From NCBI GenBank assembly GCA_036346275.1, contig CM070717.1:11467178-11531177 (forward strand): DNA of 64,000 bases. Reading direction: 5' to 3'. The notes under the pieces were generated by a model. The model saw only the letters and a list, made by a program, of their open reading frames with translations. It was not told the DNA's origin and made no database searches. Origin of the DNA: Otatea glauca. Lineage: Eukaryota > Streptophyta > Magnoliopsida > Poales > Poaceae. Shown piece after piece: positions 1-10,124 of the stretch. The number at the start of each line of letters is the position of its first letter. Position 1 is the stretch's first letter. Made by a program: the position numbers and the translations under genes.

Positions 1-816
1 GTTTGAAGGATCGGCTAAATAAGCAGTATAGCCATACTTGGATGAGCCAGAGAGGGCCGCCTACATTGCCGACACAAAATCTGGCAAACCCAGTAAATAA
101 CCGACTCCTAATCACGTGCATCATTTGATAAACTGCTCCCAAAAGCATTTTTCCCAAGGCTAGCCGACGACCCTCTACCAACTGCTCTGCTATTAACTGA
201 TATACTTGTGTTGGTCCCAAAGAAGCACCACAAAACAAAAATCGGTCTAACCACAAGTTCAGAAAAGCAACATGCTCCTCATCCGATACCGGCCCATTTA
301 CTTTATTGTTGTTACTGATGAACTTGCGCCAGCCTTCTCCTTTGGATTGGATGAGCTTGTATTTCGGTTTGCCGCTATAAGCCGATATCTGTTCGCCATC
401 TAGCCTAAGACAACACAATTGAGCTATGTCCATAAGGGTCGGGCCGATGGGGCCAGTACGGAACAGGAAGGCGTTGAAAGTCTCCGACCAGAAATAGCAA
501 GCCGTGGCCACTAAGGGCTCATTGGCCTCTAGATCGGCTAAAGAGAGAGAGAGATGCACTCAGCTATACCCATCCTTTCCCACTCTTCTCTTTTCTGGGC
601 AGCCACGCGAATGTACCAAGATCTCCATCCTTTGAGCGCTGTCGGCCATGCCCTGAAGCTTTTTTCCCAGCTCTCTATGTTAAATCCGGTAGCCGATAGA
701 GGAAGGCGAGGAATTTCCTAACTAATAACCGTGCTGGCGTCTAGATTTCCTATCGGGCCAAGGAAATACTGGTCTTTACTGTTAGGGATTGGAATAAGTA
801 CCTGACTAGCATCCAT
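1..816 (-). pseudogene. Antisense plant mobile domain (PMD, aminotransferase-like) ORF, partial
   Basis: Reading the minus strand from an ATG at 816-814 gives a protein that continues past the window edge. It contains the PMD (PF10536; MAIN/MAIL family) signatures: SFRAWPTALKGWRSWY, then FNAFLFRTGPIGPTLMDIAQ, LDGEQISAYSGKPKYKL, and DEEHVAFLNLWLDRFLF. MAIN/MAIL proteins act in transposon silencing and gene regulation, and related PMD ORFs are common passengers of plant transposons. Two lesions are visible: an in-frame TAG after about 32 residues (near 717-720), and a frame change inside a CT microsatellite near 540-556. The ORF lies immediately upstream of the 3' LTR and antisense to it. I read it as a decayed retroelement passenger rather than a host MAIN gene. 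The residues seen are too few to assign a PMD subclass. Confidence 0.7.
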
Positions 817-972
817 TTCAGCCGATTTTAGCAAGCCGATTGATGAAGGAAGGATTGAGCAACGGACTTGATAAAGCCGATTTTTAAGAGTCAGAGAGCC
901 TGAAAGCGTGAGAATGACCGCGTCGGGGCCGAATATTTATACAGGAGATAAAAGGAGATGAAAAGGTGGGAG

Positions 973-1786
973 TGAATCTCGAAAGATAGACAGTTAAAAT
1001 GCACTACCTGCATGTCAGAAATTTACGGTGCCATTAAAGCGGCAGTTATTGGCGAAGAGTTAACGACCGGAAAAAGCCGATGTTCAATGTTTTTGAAAGA
1101 TGACAAGTCATCTCCCAAAAATCGGGGGGGCATATGTTTGCACCAAAATTTAGCAGGTATAATGAAAATCGGTAATAAAATCAGACACGAAAAATAACGG
1201 ATAACTTGGAAAACATCTGGAGATATTTGATAACGGCAAAATCTTTTAGGAAACAACTTTCAGAGATAAGGCCGATACGGATCAAGATTTGAAACGTATT
1301 GTAACGAAACACTATCGGCCGATGGGTATAAAAGAGGGGCCAAAACGAGCTACGGGGGAGGATCCAACACAATACAATCAACCAACCTTTACTTACTTTT
1401 TCCTGTCGACTAGGAGTAGTTCTTGTAATTTAGTCTTTGTAATCGATTTTGATCAATAAAGTTGCGTATCGCCGATTGTTGATCTTCGTCAATTACATCT
1501 CAGGTTAGATTTACTCTGATTTTGTTGCGCATCGCCTTCTTCAGAATTGATCTGCCTTTATCCTCTGATTAGCCTTAATCGGTTAATTAGATTTATCTTG
1601 TTACTTTGATCTTTATCGGCTTCAAGCTGATTGAGTCTAAGCCGATTGATCTTGACGATCGGCTTTGAGTGAATTTTATATTTTTACCTTGTCGATTACA
1701 GGTCAAATCGACTGGCACGCTCTGAACCAAGCGTTCGTCTGGTGTGCTGTTATCAGAAACCCTACATCAAGTTTTTGACGCCAACA
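973..1786 (+). repeat. 3' LTR of the left-edge retrotransposon
   Basis: The right boundary ends in CCAACA. The left boundary is inferred from a TG following a purine-rich tract (GGAGATGAAAAGGTGGGAG, about 954-972) that could be the polypurine tract. Inside are a TATA box (TATAAAAG, 1327-1334) and AATAAA (1455-1460), in the order expected for U3-R-U5. The left boundary is the less certain one because the second LTR is not in the window. The hexamer GCCGAT/ATCGGC recurs throughout the LTR and the adjoining antisense ORF. Confidence 0.55.
1327..1334 (+). promoter_or_regulatory. TATA box of the left-edge LTR
   Basis: TATAAAAG lies in a GC-containing context about 120 bp before AATAAA, a normal U3/R arrangement. 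It fixes the plus-strand orientation of the LTR, opposite to the PMD ORF. Confidence 0.6.
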
Positions 1787-2074
1787 ATATGTCATAATAA
1801 TATGCTGGTGATGCTCTGAAATACTTTTGTTTCAGACGGAATGGCTAGTATTTTCGGAGGCTAGCCAATAAATAAAAAATACTAAATAATAGAAATTCAA
1901 CATCATAGACGGTTCTAAAGAAGAACCATAAGTGATGACTTTTTTCCCTAAAGGTTTTCCAACCGCCTGTGATGAGCCATAGTCATAACTGATAGTTTGA
2001 TATAGATATAGTTTACAAAAACCATTTGTGACGTGGTTTACGAACTGTTGGTGATAAACTTATACGTAGTAGTG
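1787..2074 (+). mobile_element. CACTA element right-end remnant
   Basis: The segment ends in TACGTAGTAGTG, whose reverse complement starts CACTACTACG, the CACTA terminal signature. Short inverted motifs (ACGGTTCTAAAG / AGAACC...GTGATG) resemble subterminal repeats. No left end is seen: the LTR element ending at 1786 adjoins it directly and may have inserted into it. No transposase coding is present. Confidence 0.5.
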
Positions 2075-2617
2075 ATTGATGCTGCAGTCACCATTGCTCA
2101 TGCACACGGACAATTAGGCGACGCGCGCGAGCACTGCGGTGATGCCCCACAAGGTACATTGAGGAAGACAGGGGAGACGTATGATTTTGGACGGTGAGAC
2201 CCGAGCCAATCGCAGAGTAGAGGCGAGGAGGAGGCCCCAACGGGGATGTCGGTGGAGCTACGCAAGCCAGCAACTGCGCGGAGGTAGATCACCCAAACAA
2301 CCCAAAAGAAAGTAACTAAAGTTCGGTTTAAGCGGTGCATCTATGAAAAGAAATCGCTAAATGCTCCCTCTCTCTCCCTCAACTACTTAACCTAGCATTG
2401 GCAGCAGGGTGGGAACCTGCCCAAAACTGTAGAATTCGCCACCAAGAATGATTAGTTGGCTATAGAACCAGGACAAATACAACATCGATTTCAACCTTTC
2501 ATTTGATAAATGGACCATACATATTACTCAAACAAATAAACAACTTTTATATAGGTCATACTTTCGCATAAGTGTTGGGAGTACTCTAGGCATCAACAAC
2601 TATGAGAAATAAAACAA
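2075..2617. other. Intergenic, no gene recognised
   Basis: Unique-looking sequence between the CACTA end and the F-box gene. Small ORFs on the minus strand at 2088-2340 show no recognisable domain. The part from about 2500 to 2617 would be the 3' flank of the F-box locus. Confidence 0.5.
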
Positions 2618-4148
2618 TCATCCAAACATGACCTGAACACGAGGCTTTGACCAAGATCTCCCATACTTGATCTGTTTCCTCACTACCATTTTGTCTTGTT
2701 CGCTCCACGGGCATTCTTGTGGCACGGCTATCTCCCAATCCCAGAGTCCCTTGTCTACAACATACCCATCCTTGAGCAGAATGTAACGTTACAACGAGCG
2801 CACACCTTCACAATATACCTCAGAAAGTTTATCTGGCGACATGTTTGTTTGAATCCAATCATGACCAGCTCCTTCAGTTCACCGTGCTGAAACTCTAGTG
2901 GGACGTCAGGCAATATCACATAATGTACTAGATTCTTTTCCGAGAGAGCAACATGGATGTGTAAGACCTCAAGCGATGGCGCGGCCTGCAGGAAGAGGCA
3001 CGGCCATGTGGTTTCCCAATACGAAGGCACATCGGCGACAAGTAGCATCTTCAGGTCACGCAATGGTATGTCTAGGTACGATGGCTCGAGCGATATTCTC
3101 GTCCCAGCGAACCGGACGGCAAATTTGGTCATGGTTGGCACATTACTGAGGAGCCACACAAGCTGACGATGGTGTTGGTAAAGACCATGTTCATGCTCGA
3201 CGGAGAATGTGAGGTTTATCTGCGTGAGGCTCGGAATGGAGCCGAATCGGAGCTTAATAATGGTTGTTAGGCACGCCAGGCGATTAAGCATCGGGAGGGC
3301 GCGCACCTCAATCGCCCGAAATGAGCAGTCTTCCACGACGAGCTCCCTGATCCCTGAACGTGGTGCGTCCACCACTAGACGGTGGTTTTGTGTGCAGCGG
3401 CAAGATTTGAGATGCAGCGTCTGCACTTGTGTGCAGTCATTGAACACCCTCCTGTAGACGGCCACAGGCGTGGATGATGGCATGTCTTGCAGAACAAGCG
3501 TGGTGGCGCGCGCTATGCGTGCGGCGGCGGAGCGCAGATTGCTCAAATCAGTCAGCGCAGCGCGACTGTGGGTATTGTCGTCGAGGCACTGGTGGGGGAA
3601 GTTGTAGGCAGCCGCGTGATGGTGGCAAGGCGCAGGCTTGACGACGACCTTGACATCTTCCACCCCCCATGTGCCGATCGCGGCGGCGATCAGGCCATCG
3701 ACGCAGCCGGCGTTGTGCGTGGGGAAGAACTCAAGCCGCAGGCTCTTGGCGCGCCTGCTTGCGTCGTCGCGGCCGTCATCGGCGCTTCCAGGAAGCTGGT
3801 GATGCCGTCGGCGAACGCGCGCATGGCGCGCCGCTCGTAGCACGCGATGTGGACGTCAAGCACCTCAGCGGCAGCCGGGCCGTGCCGCCCCAAGGCACGG
3901 CGGCGGAGGGCAAGGGCCCGGTGGTATCGAGGGGGGAGTATGTCGCTAACCCTAAAGTCCAGCACGGGGAGCTCGCGGGTGAGGCGCGTCCAGCGCCTGG
4001 CGAGTACGGATGTGGAGAGGGCGGTGCGGGTGTCGAGCCGGTGCAGTATGAGGTGGAGCAAGTCATCGGGGAGCGCGCTGAGGCGGTCCTCACAGCCGGG
4101 CGCAGCGCGGGGCCGAACGCGACGACGCGGCTTCGTGGTCCTGGCCAT
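2618..4148 (-). pseudogene. F-box/LRR protein gene, frameshifted
   Basis: F-box proteins are substrate receptors of SCF ubiquitin ligases. The start chosen is the ATG at 4148-4146. An F-box follows (DRLSALPDDLLHLILHRLDT, then LARRWTRLTRELPVLDF). After it comes the leucine-rich/FBD-like body typical of grasses: LRLEFFPT, WGVEDVKVVV, YNFPHQCLDDNTH, VLQDMPSSTPVAVY, VDAPRSGIRELVVEDC, LLVADVPS, APSLEVLHIHV. The reading frame changes near 3760-3780, after FADGITSFLEAPM. It changes again near 2785-2800, where an in-frame TAA also occurs; beyond this the true C-terminus (YILLKDGYVVDKGLWDWEI ... VQVMFG) runs to the stop at 2620-2618. Restored length would be close to 510 residues, normal for the family. 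Both breaks could be real decay or sequencing indels. It is single-exon, with no operon-like context, and flanked by CACTA elements. Confidence 0.85.
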
Positions 4149-4220
4149 GGCGCGGCAGCAGATCCAACGGTCTGCACAAGACCGAGTCGAGTAGCGGGTG
4201 GCATCGGGGTCGCCAGCGCA

Positions 4221-4226
4221 TTTATA
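4221..4226 (-). promoter_or_regulatory. TATA box of the F-box gene
   Basis: On the minus strand the sequence reads CCTATAAATGC, with TATAAA ending about 72 bp upstream of the chosen ATG. The spacing suits a plant core promoter with a short 5' UTR, and it supports this start codon. Confidence 0.6.
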
Positions 4227-4622
4227 GGCGGGGCTCGCTGGATGCATTCGATTCGGACGAGGAAAGGATGAGGCGGCGCCGGTTTGTCATCGTATTGAGG
4301 GGATATTGATTGCGACTCCTGAGATTGGAAAGGGAGTAGTCCGATTCCGATTTAGTAGTCCGACTCCTAGAGGCTCTGGGAGCGCATATGCATTCCATAT
4401 TTCCTTTTCTTTTCTTTTCAAAATAATTACATTATTTTTTCATGCAATTTTATTTGGAATTCAAGGAAACCAACTTGTTTTTATTATCATTTTGAAGAGT
4501 ATGGTACGTAGGGCCCCAGCTGTCTCACATGATCCTTTTCTCCCGTGGTCTTATTGAGAATTAAAATAAAATTAAGATGCTTAATTGGTTATTTGGATCT
4601 CAGAAATTAGATTTTAGGAGGA
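4227..4622. other. Upstream flank of the F-box gene, no gene seen
   Basis: AT-rich from about 4390 onward, with no recognisable coding or RNA gene. It presumably includes distal promoter sequence of the F-box locus up to the CACTA boundary. Confidence 0.4.
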
Positions 4623-4631
4623 TACTATAGA

Positions 4632-5290
4632 ACGACACATCACTATCGCTTTATCCGTGTTGGTTCTTAAGTTTTTAGGAAAAAACGATTGTGATAAATA
4701 ACTTCGGAGAGGTGTTAGTACTAATCACTATCGGTTATGAGATTATAAGAAATTGTGATGTAACATTGGACATATCACTATCCGTTCTAAACTAAAAAGC
4801 GATAGGGATGTGAACGGTCATCACTATCGGTTCCAACAAAAGAAGTGATAGTGATGATCACGTTCACATCACTATCAGTTCTTTTGATATGAAGTATAGT
4901 GATATGCATATACATCACTATCGGTTCTAAGAAAAGAAGCGATAGTGATGTGTACGTGATCATCACTATCGCTTCTATAAAAAAACCGATAGTGATGACT
5001 ATGCACATCACTATCGGTTCTAATAGTGAAATCACTATCGTATAAAAAGAACGATAGTGATGACCGTGATCACTATCGGTTCTAAGAAAACAAGCGATAG
5101 TGATGTGCACGTGATCATCACTATCGCTTCTATAAAAAGAACCGATAGTGATGACCGTGCACATCACTATCGGTTCTAAGAAAAGAAGCGATAGTGATGT
5201 GCACGTGATCATCACTATCGCTTCTCTAAAAACAACCGATAGTGATGACCGTTTACATCACTATCGCTTCTTGAAAAGAACCGATTCTAA
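4632..5290. repeat. CACTA subterminal repeat array A
   Basis: About a dozen copies of an imperfect inverted module: CACTATCGGTTCT, a short spacer such as AAGAAAAG, then AAGCGATAGTGATG. Copies alternate in orientation and are separated by short GTGCACGTGATCAT-like spacers. Subterminal arrays of this kind bind the CACTA TNPA-type protein in characterised elements. The 142-codon open frame on the minus strand here is a by-product of the repeats. Confidence 0.8.
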
Positions 5291-5307
5291 TGTGCCTCGC
5301 TAGGTCA

Positions 5308-5313
5308 TATATA
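5308..5313 (+). promoter_or_regulatory. Possible CACTA internal promoter TATA box
   Basis: TATATA in GGTCATATATAGCACTCG lies just inside subterminal array A and upstream of a GCCGCCACC-containing leader. This is where a CACTA element's own transcript usually starts. It could drive transcription across the captured exons. Confidence 0.35.
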
Positions 5314-5950
5314 GCACTCGCGTTGAACTCTTCTCTGTTGTTGCTCCAGAGGAGATTTCTCCGCCGCCACCTGAGAAAACATTTCATATTGTGTGGTTGG
5401 AAGCAATACTTGGGTTAGAAAATTTGAAGTCCTCATGGGTGGGTATTAAGAAGGCAAATTTGTAACACTATCTTGAGGAGATTCCCCTCTTTTTGCCCTC
5501 ATTTGCGGTTTTCTTCAAAATATTTTGACTTTTCTACGCTTTAAGCACAAATCATGTCTACGAAATGAATTTTGGCATATTTATTGAATGAGGTCGCTTT
5601 TTCCAAAAATTCTTTTATGAAAAGTTTTGCAGTATCCTGAAATATGTTTCTGCAAAATTTCTAATAATTTCAACTATGTATGAAAAGTTATGGCATTTTC
5701 TCTCTTTGGTGAAATGCTGAAAATGCAGAACTTACATATAGTGTAGTCTCGATGTGATGTACAATCTATATAATTCTGAGACACACAAATGAGGCTAAGC
5801 TGTAGGAAATCATTTTTGAAAATTTTCAAAAAACCTGGTCTTCATTTGAGAATGTTTTGACTTTTCAACTATTTAAGGAAAATTCATGTCTAATTCTGAA
5901 AATTTAGACTTCAGGTTTGTTTGGAAAGGCAACAGTGCAATGAACTACAT
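5314..5950. other. CACTA interior, no gene recognised
   Basis: A short leader-like GC stretch is followed by AT-rich sequence with two related blocks beginning near 5515 and 5840 (ATTTTGACTTTTC and GTTTTGACTTTTC). No open reading frame with a recognisable domain is present. Confidence 0.4.
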
Positions 5951-6440
5951 TTGTGTCGGTTTTTTCTGAGAACCGATAGAGATAATTTTGTATCAGTGTC
6001 GGTTTTATTTACAAAAGTGATACGGATATTGAAGCATCATCGGTGTCGGTTTTATTTATAAAAGCGATACGGATATATTGAGACACACATCATTGTCGGT
6101 TTTATTTAAAAAGTGATACGGATATTGAGACACATCTGTGTCGATTTTCTTTAAAAAAGTGATACGGATTATAAACATCAGTGTCGGTTATCTATAAAAA
6201 AGCGATATGGATATATTACCTTATCAGTGTCGGTTTTATATGTAAAAGCGATACTGATGACTACACACATCTGTGTCAGTTTTCTTTGAAAAACGATACG
6301 AATATTGAAACACATCAGTGTCGGTTTTATATAAAAAAAGTGATACAAATATATGTCCTTATCAGTGTCGGTTTTAGATATAGAGTGATTTTGATGACTA
6401 ACATGAGTGTCGGTTTTGTTGCAAAAAGCGATACTGATGA
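5951..6440. repeat. CACTA subterminal-like repeat array B
   Basis: About nine imperfect copies of CAGTGTCGGTTTTAT, a short A-rich spacer, then AAGCGATACGGAT. The plan is the same as array A but the core word differs (AGTGTCGG rather than ACTATCGG). It lies directly upstream of the captured TIC21 first exon. Confidence 0.75.
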
Positions 6441-6455
6441 CAAGTATCCGTCCAT

Positions 6456-8569
6456 TTGATTCCCGTGATCAGCCTATTCGCGCAAGCAACTCACACTGGT
6501 CTCCTTAACCCTAGCGCAGGCAGCCTCCTATTCGTGCGCGCGAGCCGCCGGCTGCTCGCCGCTCCGCAGCCCCGCCTCCCGCCCGCGCCCCGCCCGAGCC
6601 TCGACGCCCGCAGCCCGCCAGCGCCCGTAGCCCGCCTCCCGCCCCACGCGCCCCACTCCACCCGGCGCCCGCGCCCCGCTTCCCTCTCTACTGGGCGCCT
6701 CTGTTGTGGGGGCGGCGAAGGCGCTCTGCGACGCCTCACTGTGGCGGTGGCATCCTCGCCCTCGCCGGGTCCTCTCTACCCAGTTCCTCCACCCACTGAG
6801 CAGTCAGTTAAGCGCTCCAAACTCGAGCAGGTGCTTCACTAATTCCACCTCCTTTTATCTATCAACCTACGGTGCTATTGGTCCGTGCGTGAAATAGGGC
6901 TCTTGTCCTGGTTTTCTCGAGAAATTTATGTTCTTGGAAACCTATATGAGCGTTTGAGGCTTAGGTAATTAAGAAATCCACACGAAATGTATGTAGTGTT
7001 CGACAATGTGATGGACTAATGGTTGCTTGTTTTAGGAGATGCACTTGGGCATGGTGATGTTGAGGGTTTAGGGCATTGAGTGATTGATATCTGATATGCC
7101 CCTAATATGGGGGGATTGTTATACTTTAATGACAAAGGAATGCCAACGAAATTGTAGGAGTTATTTCAGGTTTGGATCTTGTCAAGAAAATCATTCAGTT
7201 AGCATCTCATGTAGTGCCCGCTGGTTTCAGTTTGATAGAGATGATTGGCATAAATTTTTCTGTTGGTGATTTTTCTTGTGTGCTTAATTGACAGGTAAAT
7301 TTATCGTAACATGTGTTTTGTCACATCCATTGCTTCGATTGAAAATCTGTGTGAAGTATGTGGTTTATAAATAGAATGCCCATTCAGTGAAGGCATGTCC
7401 ATCATTAGGATTTCATACCTTTTAGGTAGAACTCTCTTATCCTAAAAAAACGACATTAACAATATATTTTGCATTTTGATGCCATTTCTTCCTAGTTCCT
7501 ACTTAAATAACACACCATGATTCCTGATGCATGAAGCGACGTTGCGGTAGTGTTCTTTTTTTTCTTTTAGAGCCGTGTGTTGTACCCGCTATGTATTGTA
7601 AAAAATGTTATCATTTTAGTACAGAATTCTGGATTTCAGATTAACCTTCATGTTTTTTTAGTTTTGGAATTAGGCTTTTTCTTCACATGGTTAAAATGAT
7701 ATTGTATAGCACTTGCTTATCTCTAAATGCTGGTTTAAGCCATGTACCATGACTGATATTGGCCTTTCTTTATTCCTTTTCTATGGACTAAATGGACGGG
7801 TTATCAAGAGACTAGAGAAAACAACAAGGCATTTCAAGAATTTGGGTACCCTTGGGTTCTGGTCCCAGTTGGTGTGCACAGTTGTTTCTGCTGGAATTTT
7901 GTCATTCTCTACGGTTGTTACTGGGAAGGTGACAGCGCCCTTTACATTCTACACAACTACTGTTGGTATTGTTGTGGCTTTTATTTCAGTCTTCTGGTCA
8001 TTTGGTTACATCCGTATTTCTGAAAGGCTTAGAAAAACAACAAGTGATCCAGCCAAGGTACTCCCTTTTGTTGACCGCACCCCCCATTTTACGTTGTTAC
8101 CAGCAAAACCAATTAGCTATATTCATGTTAAAGAATGTCATTGTTCCTCCTTGCCCACCGCCTTTGACTCATCTTGCTTACCTGTCTCTGTCCGTTTACC
8201 ATCTGACAATTGAACTGGTTTTTTCACATCATGGTACTGTCGCAAAGATATCAGGTGTCTGCTTTTAAACATGTATATTTTAGGTTATTGTTTAGCATGG
8301 CAAGCTAGATATACTTCTTTACATATGCTTCAAGTTAGCAAATAAAATTGTGGATTACTTTCCAGGCTCCTCCACGCGCTGATGTGATTAAAAGTCTAAG
8401 AAATGGCATTCTGTTTAATATGCTTGGGATGGGTGCCGCTGTTCTCGACATGCAGGCAACTGTTGGTGCTTTGGTAGCAAAGGCTCTTACTACCTCTACA
8501 GTACCTTACTATCAGGCAACTTCCCCTGGTCAAAGTCCAGTTTTGGCTCTAGATGTTTTCCTAGTTCAG
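6456..8569 (+). pseudogene. TIC21: Captured 5' portion of a TIC21-like gene (exons 1-3)
   Basis: TIC21/PIC1 is a chloroplast inner-envelope protein implicated in protein import and iron transport. Exon 1 (to 6830) encodes an Arg/Ala/Pro-rich stretch like a transit peptide, ending PPPTEQSVKRSKLEQ with a GT donor. Exon 2 (about 7809-8057) encodes RLEKTTRHFKNLGTLGFWSQ and two hydrophobic segments ending ERLRKTTSDPAK, with a clean GT donor. Exon 3 (8366-8569) starts after TTTCCAG with APPRADVIKSLRNGI and ends PVLALDVFLVQ with a GT donor. Exons 2 and 3 have no frameshift or stop. The last exon, with the final membrane segment, is missing, so the fragment cannot encode complete TIC21. The acceptor of exon 2 is unclear: the family's VSK before RLEK matches VIK here, but no AG precedes it. 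It lies inside a CACTA element with introns retained, so it was captured as genomic DNA. Confidence 0.8.
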
Positions 8570-9049
8570 GTATGTGATTGCTTATCTACTATTCGCATTG
8601 ATCTATCGGCTTGTCAAATTTGCAACTAAAATCAGGATTATGGTGCAATCTTGTTGTTGTTTTTACATGAACCTCGGCAGTCTGTGATCTTGCTTGTAAT
8701 GTAGTGAGCTTAACTTCATATTTTACCTGGAAAGAATACATTTTCAGAATTTAGCAATATGTACATTATCTTCACAAAGATTGGGCTTCATGCAATTATG
8801 AGCTTGCTTCATGCAATTTAATTGTATATGTCAATGTGATATATATGTACGTATACTGATTGTTAAGCATGTTTGTGTTTGTATATTGTGAACGAATGGG
8901 CTATATGTATTGTAATTTAAGTGTTCGTGTTCTGTGAATGTGATATGTGCATTCTGTGTTCTGTATTGTGAATGTGATATATATATGCCCATTGTTAATA
9001 TGTGTTATTTTGGATAATATGCAAAATTGAAACACCCCCCATGACGTCT
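8570..9049. other. Captured intron tail and CACTA interior
   Basis: AT-rich sequence following the exon 3 donor. It is probably the start of the next TIC21 intron, cut before the final exon. No coding sequence seen. Confidence 0.45.
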
Positions 9050-9595
9050 CATCAGAATCGATTTTTTGAAGAAAGCGATTGTGATGAACCTATCACTAGA
9101 ATCGGTTCTTATGAGGAACTGATTCTGATGATCTCTCATTAGAATCGGTTCTTTTAATCAAACGATTGTGATGAACAAATCAGTAGAATCGGTTCTTTTA
9201 CGGAAGCGATTGTGATAACCATACCATTACAATCGGTTTTTGGAAGAAAGCGATTGTGATGATCCATCATCAGAATCGGTTTTTTGAAGGAAGCATTGTG
9301 ATGACCCCCTCATTAGAATCGGTTCCACACAAGAACCAATTCTAATGAGGGGGTCATCACAATCGCTTCCTTGAAAGAACCGATTCTGATGACCCTTTAT
9401 CAGAATCGGTTATTCGAAAAAACAGATTGTGATAATGTGTTCATCAGAATCGGTTTCACCTAAGAACTTATTCTAATGAGGCTTTATCACAATCGGGCCA
9501 AAACCGACTGTGATAACTTCACCTCATCACTATCTAAAGACTTCGTATCGCCACTTGAACCGATTGTAATGACAAAAAAGAACCGATTCTGATGT
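9050..9595. repeat. CACTA subterminal repeat array C
   Basis: About fifteen imperfect modules of CATCAGAATCGGTTCT, a spacer, then AAGCGATTGTGATGA. The design matches arrays A and B but the core differs (AGAATCGG). It contains a long hairpin at 9268-9391 with arms of about 58 bases and a 7-base loop. Confidence 0.75.
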
Positions 9596-9612
9596 AAAAT
9601 TATGTAGTAGTG

Positions 9613-10124
9613 ATTTTTAATTGGTTTTACGTTGTTATTCTGTTTGAATGGATTTACGGATTTCTTTATTTATATCCGAAAAATTAAAACAAGCTCTCAC
9701 AAATTTTGTGTTTGGTTCATCCGTTTCTTGTGTGCATTGATGGCCATTGAAGATGCTCTTCACACCACCTTCATTCCCAACCGTTTCCCCTCCTTTACTC
9801 TTTTTTACACTTCTTAACGCCTCTCGACCATAGCCTTCATCGCTGCCTCGCACCCGTCTTCATCGCTGCCTCGCACCCGCTTTGAGCTCTTCCCCACCCC
9901 TTTAAAAGGATCCGTGAGACCATCTCCCTCACCACACCAATCCACTTCAGTACAACTTCCTTCCACCACTCGTTTTGCTGGAAAATCATCGCGCCGAATC
10001 TTCTTCACCACCTACTACAGGCAAGCTCCTACCCCACAATGCCAACTTCAATGTGCCCCGACCACAAGTTTTGCCACCATGTGTTCCATCTCACCATGAG
10101 TCTTTGCCCTAACTAATTTGGCCA
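9613..10124. other. Non-TE segment left of the copia insertion
   Basis: Low-copy-looking sequence with no recognised gene. It includes two tandem copies of a 24-base unit (around 9833-9880, CTTCATCGCTGCCTCGCACC). Its last five bases, GGCCA (10120-10124), are the left target duplication of the copia insertion, so the segment was once continuous with 27077 onward. Confidence 0.5.

Larger units (their letters stand above)
1..1786 (+). mobile_element. 3' end of a Ty3/gypsy-like (probable Tat lineage) LTR retrotransposon, truncated by the window edge
   Basis: The LTR at 973-1786 has a plus-strand TATA box and AATAAA, so the element reads left to right and its gag-pol lies off the window. No primer-binding site follows 1786, so this is the 3' LTR. 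The internal sequence just before it (1-816) holds an ORF on the opposite strand. An antisense ORF between pol and the 3' LTR is known from Tat-lineage Ty3/gypsy elements, and this is the basis for the lineage guess; no pol domain is visible to confirm it. The first five bases after the LTR are ATATG, the expected target duplication, whose partner would be outside the window. Confidence 0.65.
4623..9612 (+). mobile_element. Non-autonomous CACTA transposon carrying captured TIC21-like exons (Pack-CACTA)
   Basis: The right end is TGTAGTAGTG (reverse complement CACTACTACA). The left end is a degenerate TACTATAGAACGACACATCACT that aligns with it loosely (ACTA ... ACATCA ... CG). Dense subterminal repeats lie inside both ends. 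No transposase is recognisable, so movement would need an enzyme from elsewhere. The interior holds three exons of a TIC21-like gene. No convincing 3-bp target duplication was found. The three repeat arrays differ in sequence, so this could be two overlapping or nested CACTA elements rather than one. Confidence 0.6.

Noticed and set aside
1..816. Host MAIN/MAIL1-type gene
   Set aside because: It lies directly against a 3' LTR in antisense, contains a stop and a frameshift, and such ORFs are common transposon cargo; sequence to the left would be needed to be certain.
3487..4271. Plus-strand ORFs over the F-box gene
   Set aside because: Shadows of the minus-strand F-box/LRR coding sequence, which has clear family motifs.
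4787..5215. 142-codon minus-strand ORF
   Set aside because: Made entirely of CACTA subterminal repeats translated; repeated TDSD-type peptides reflect the DNA unit.
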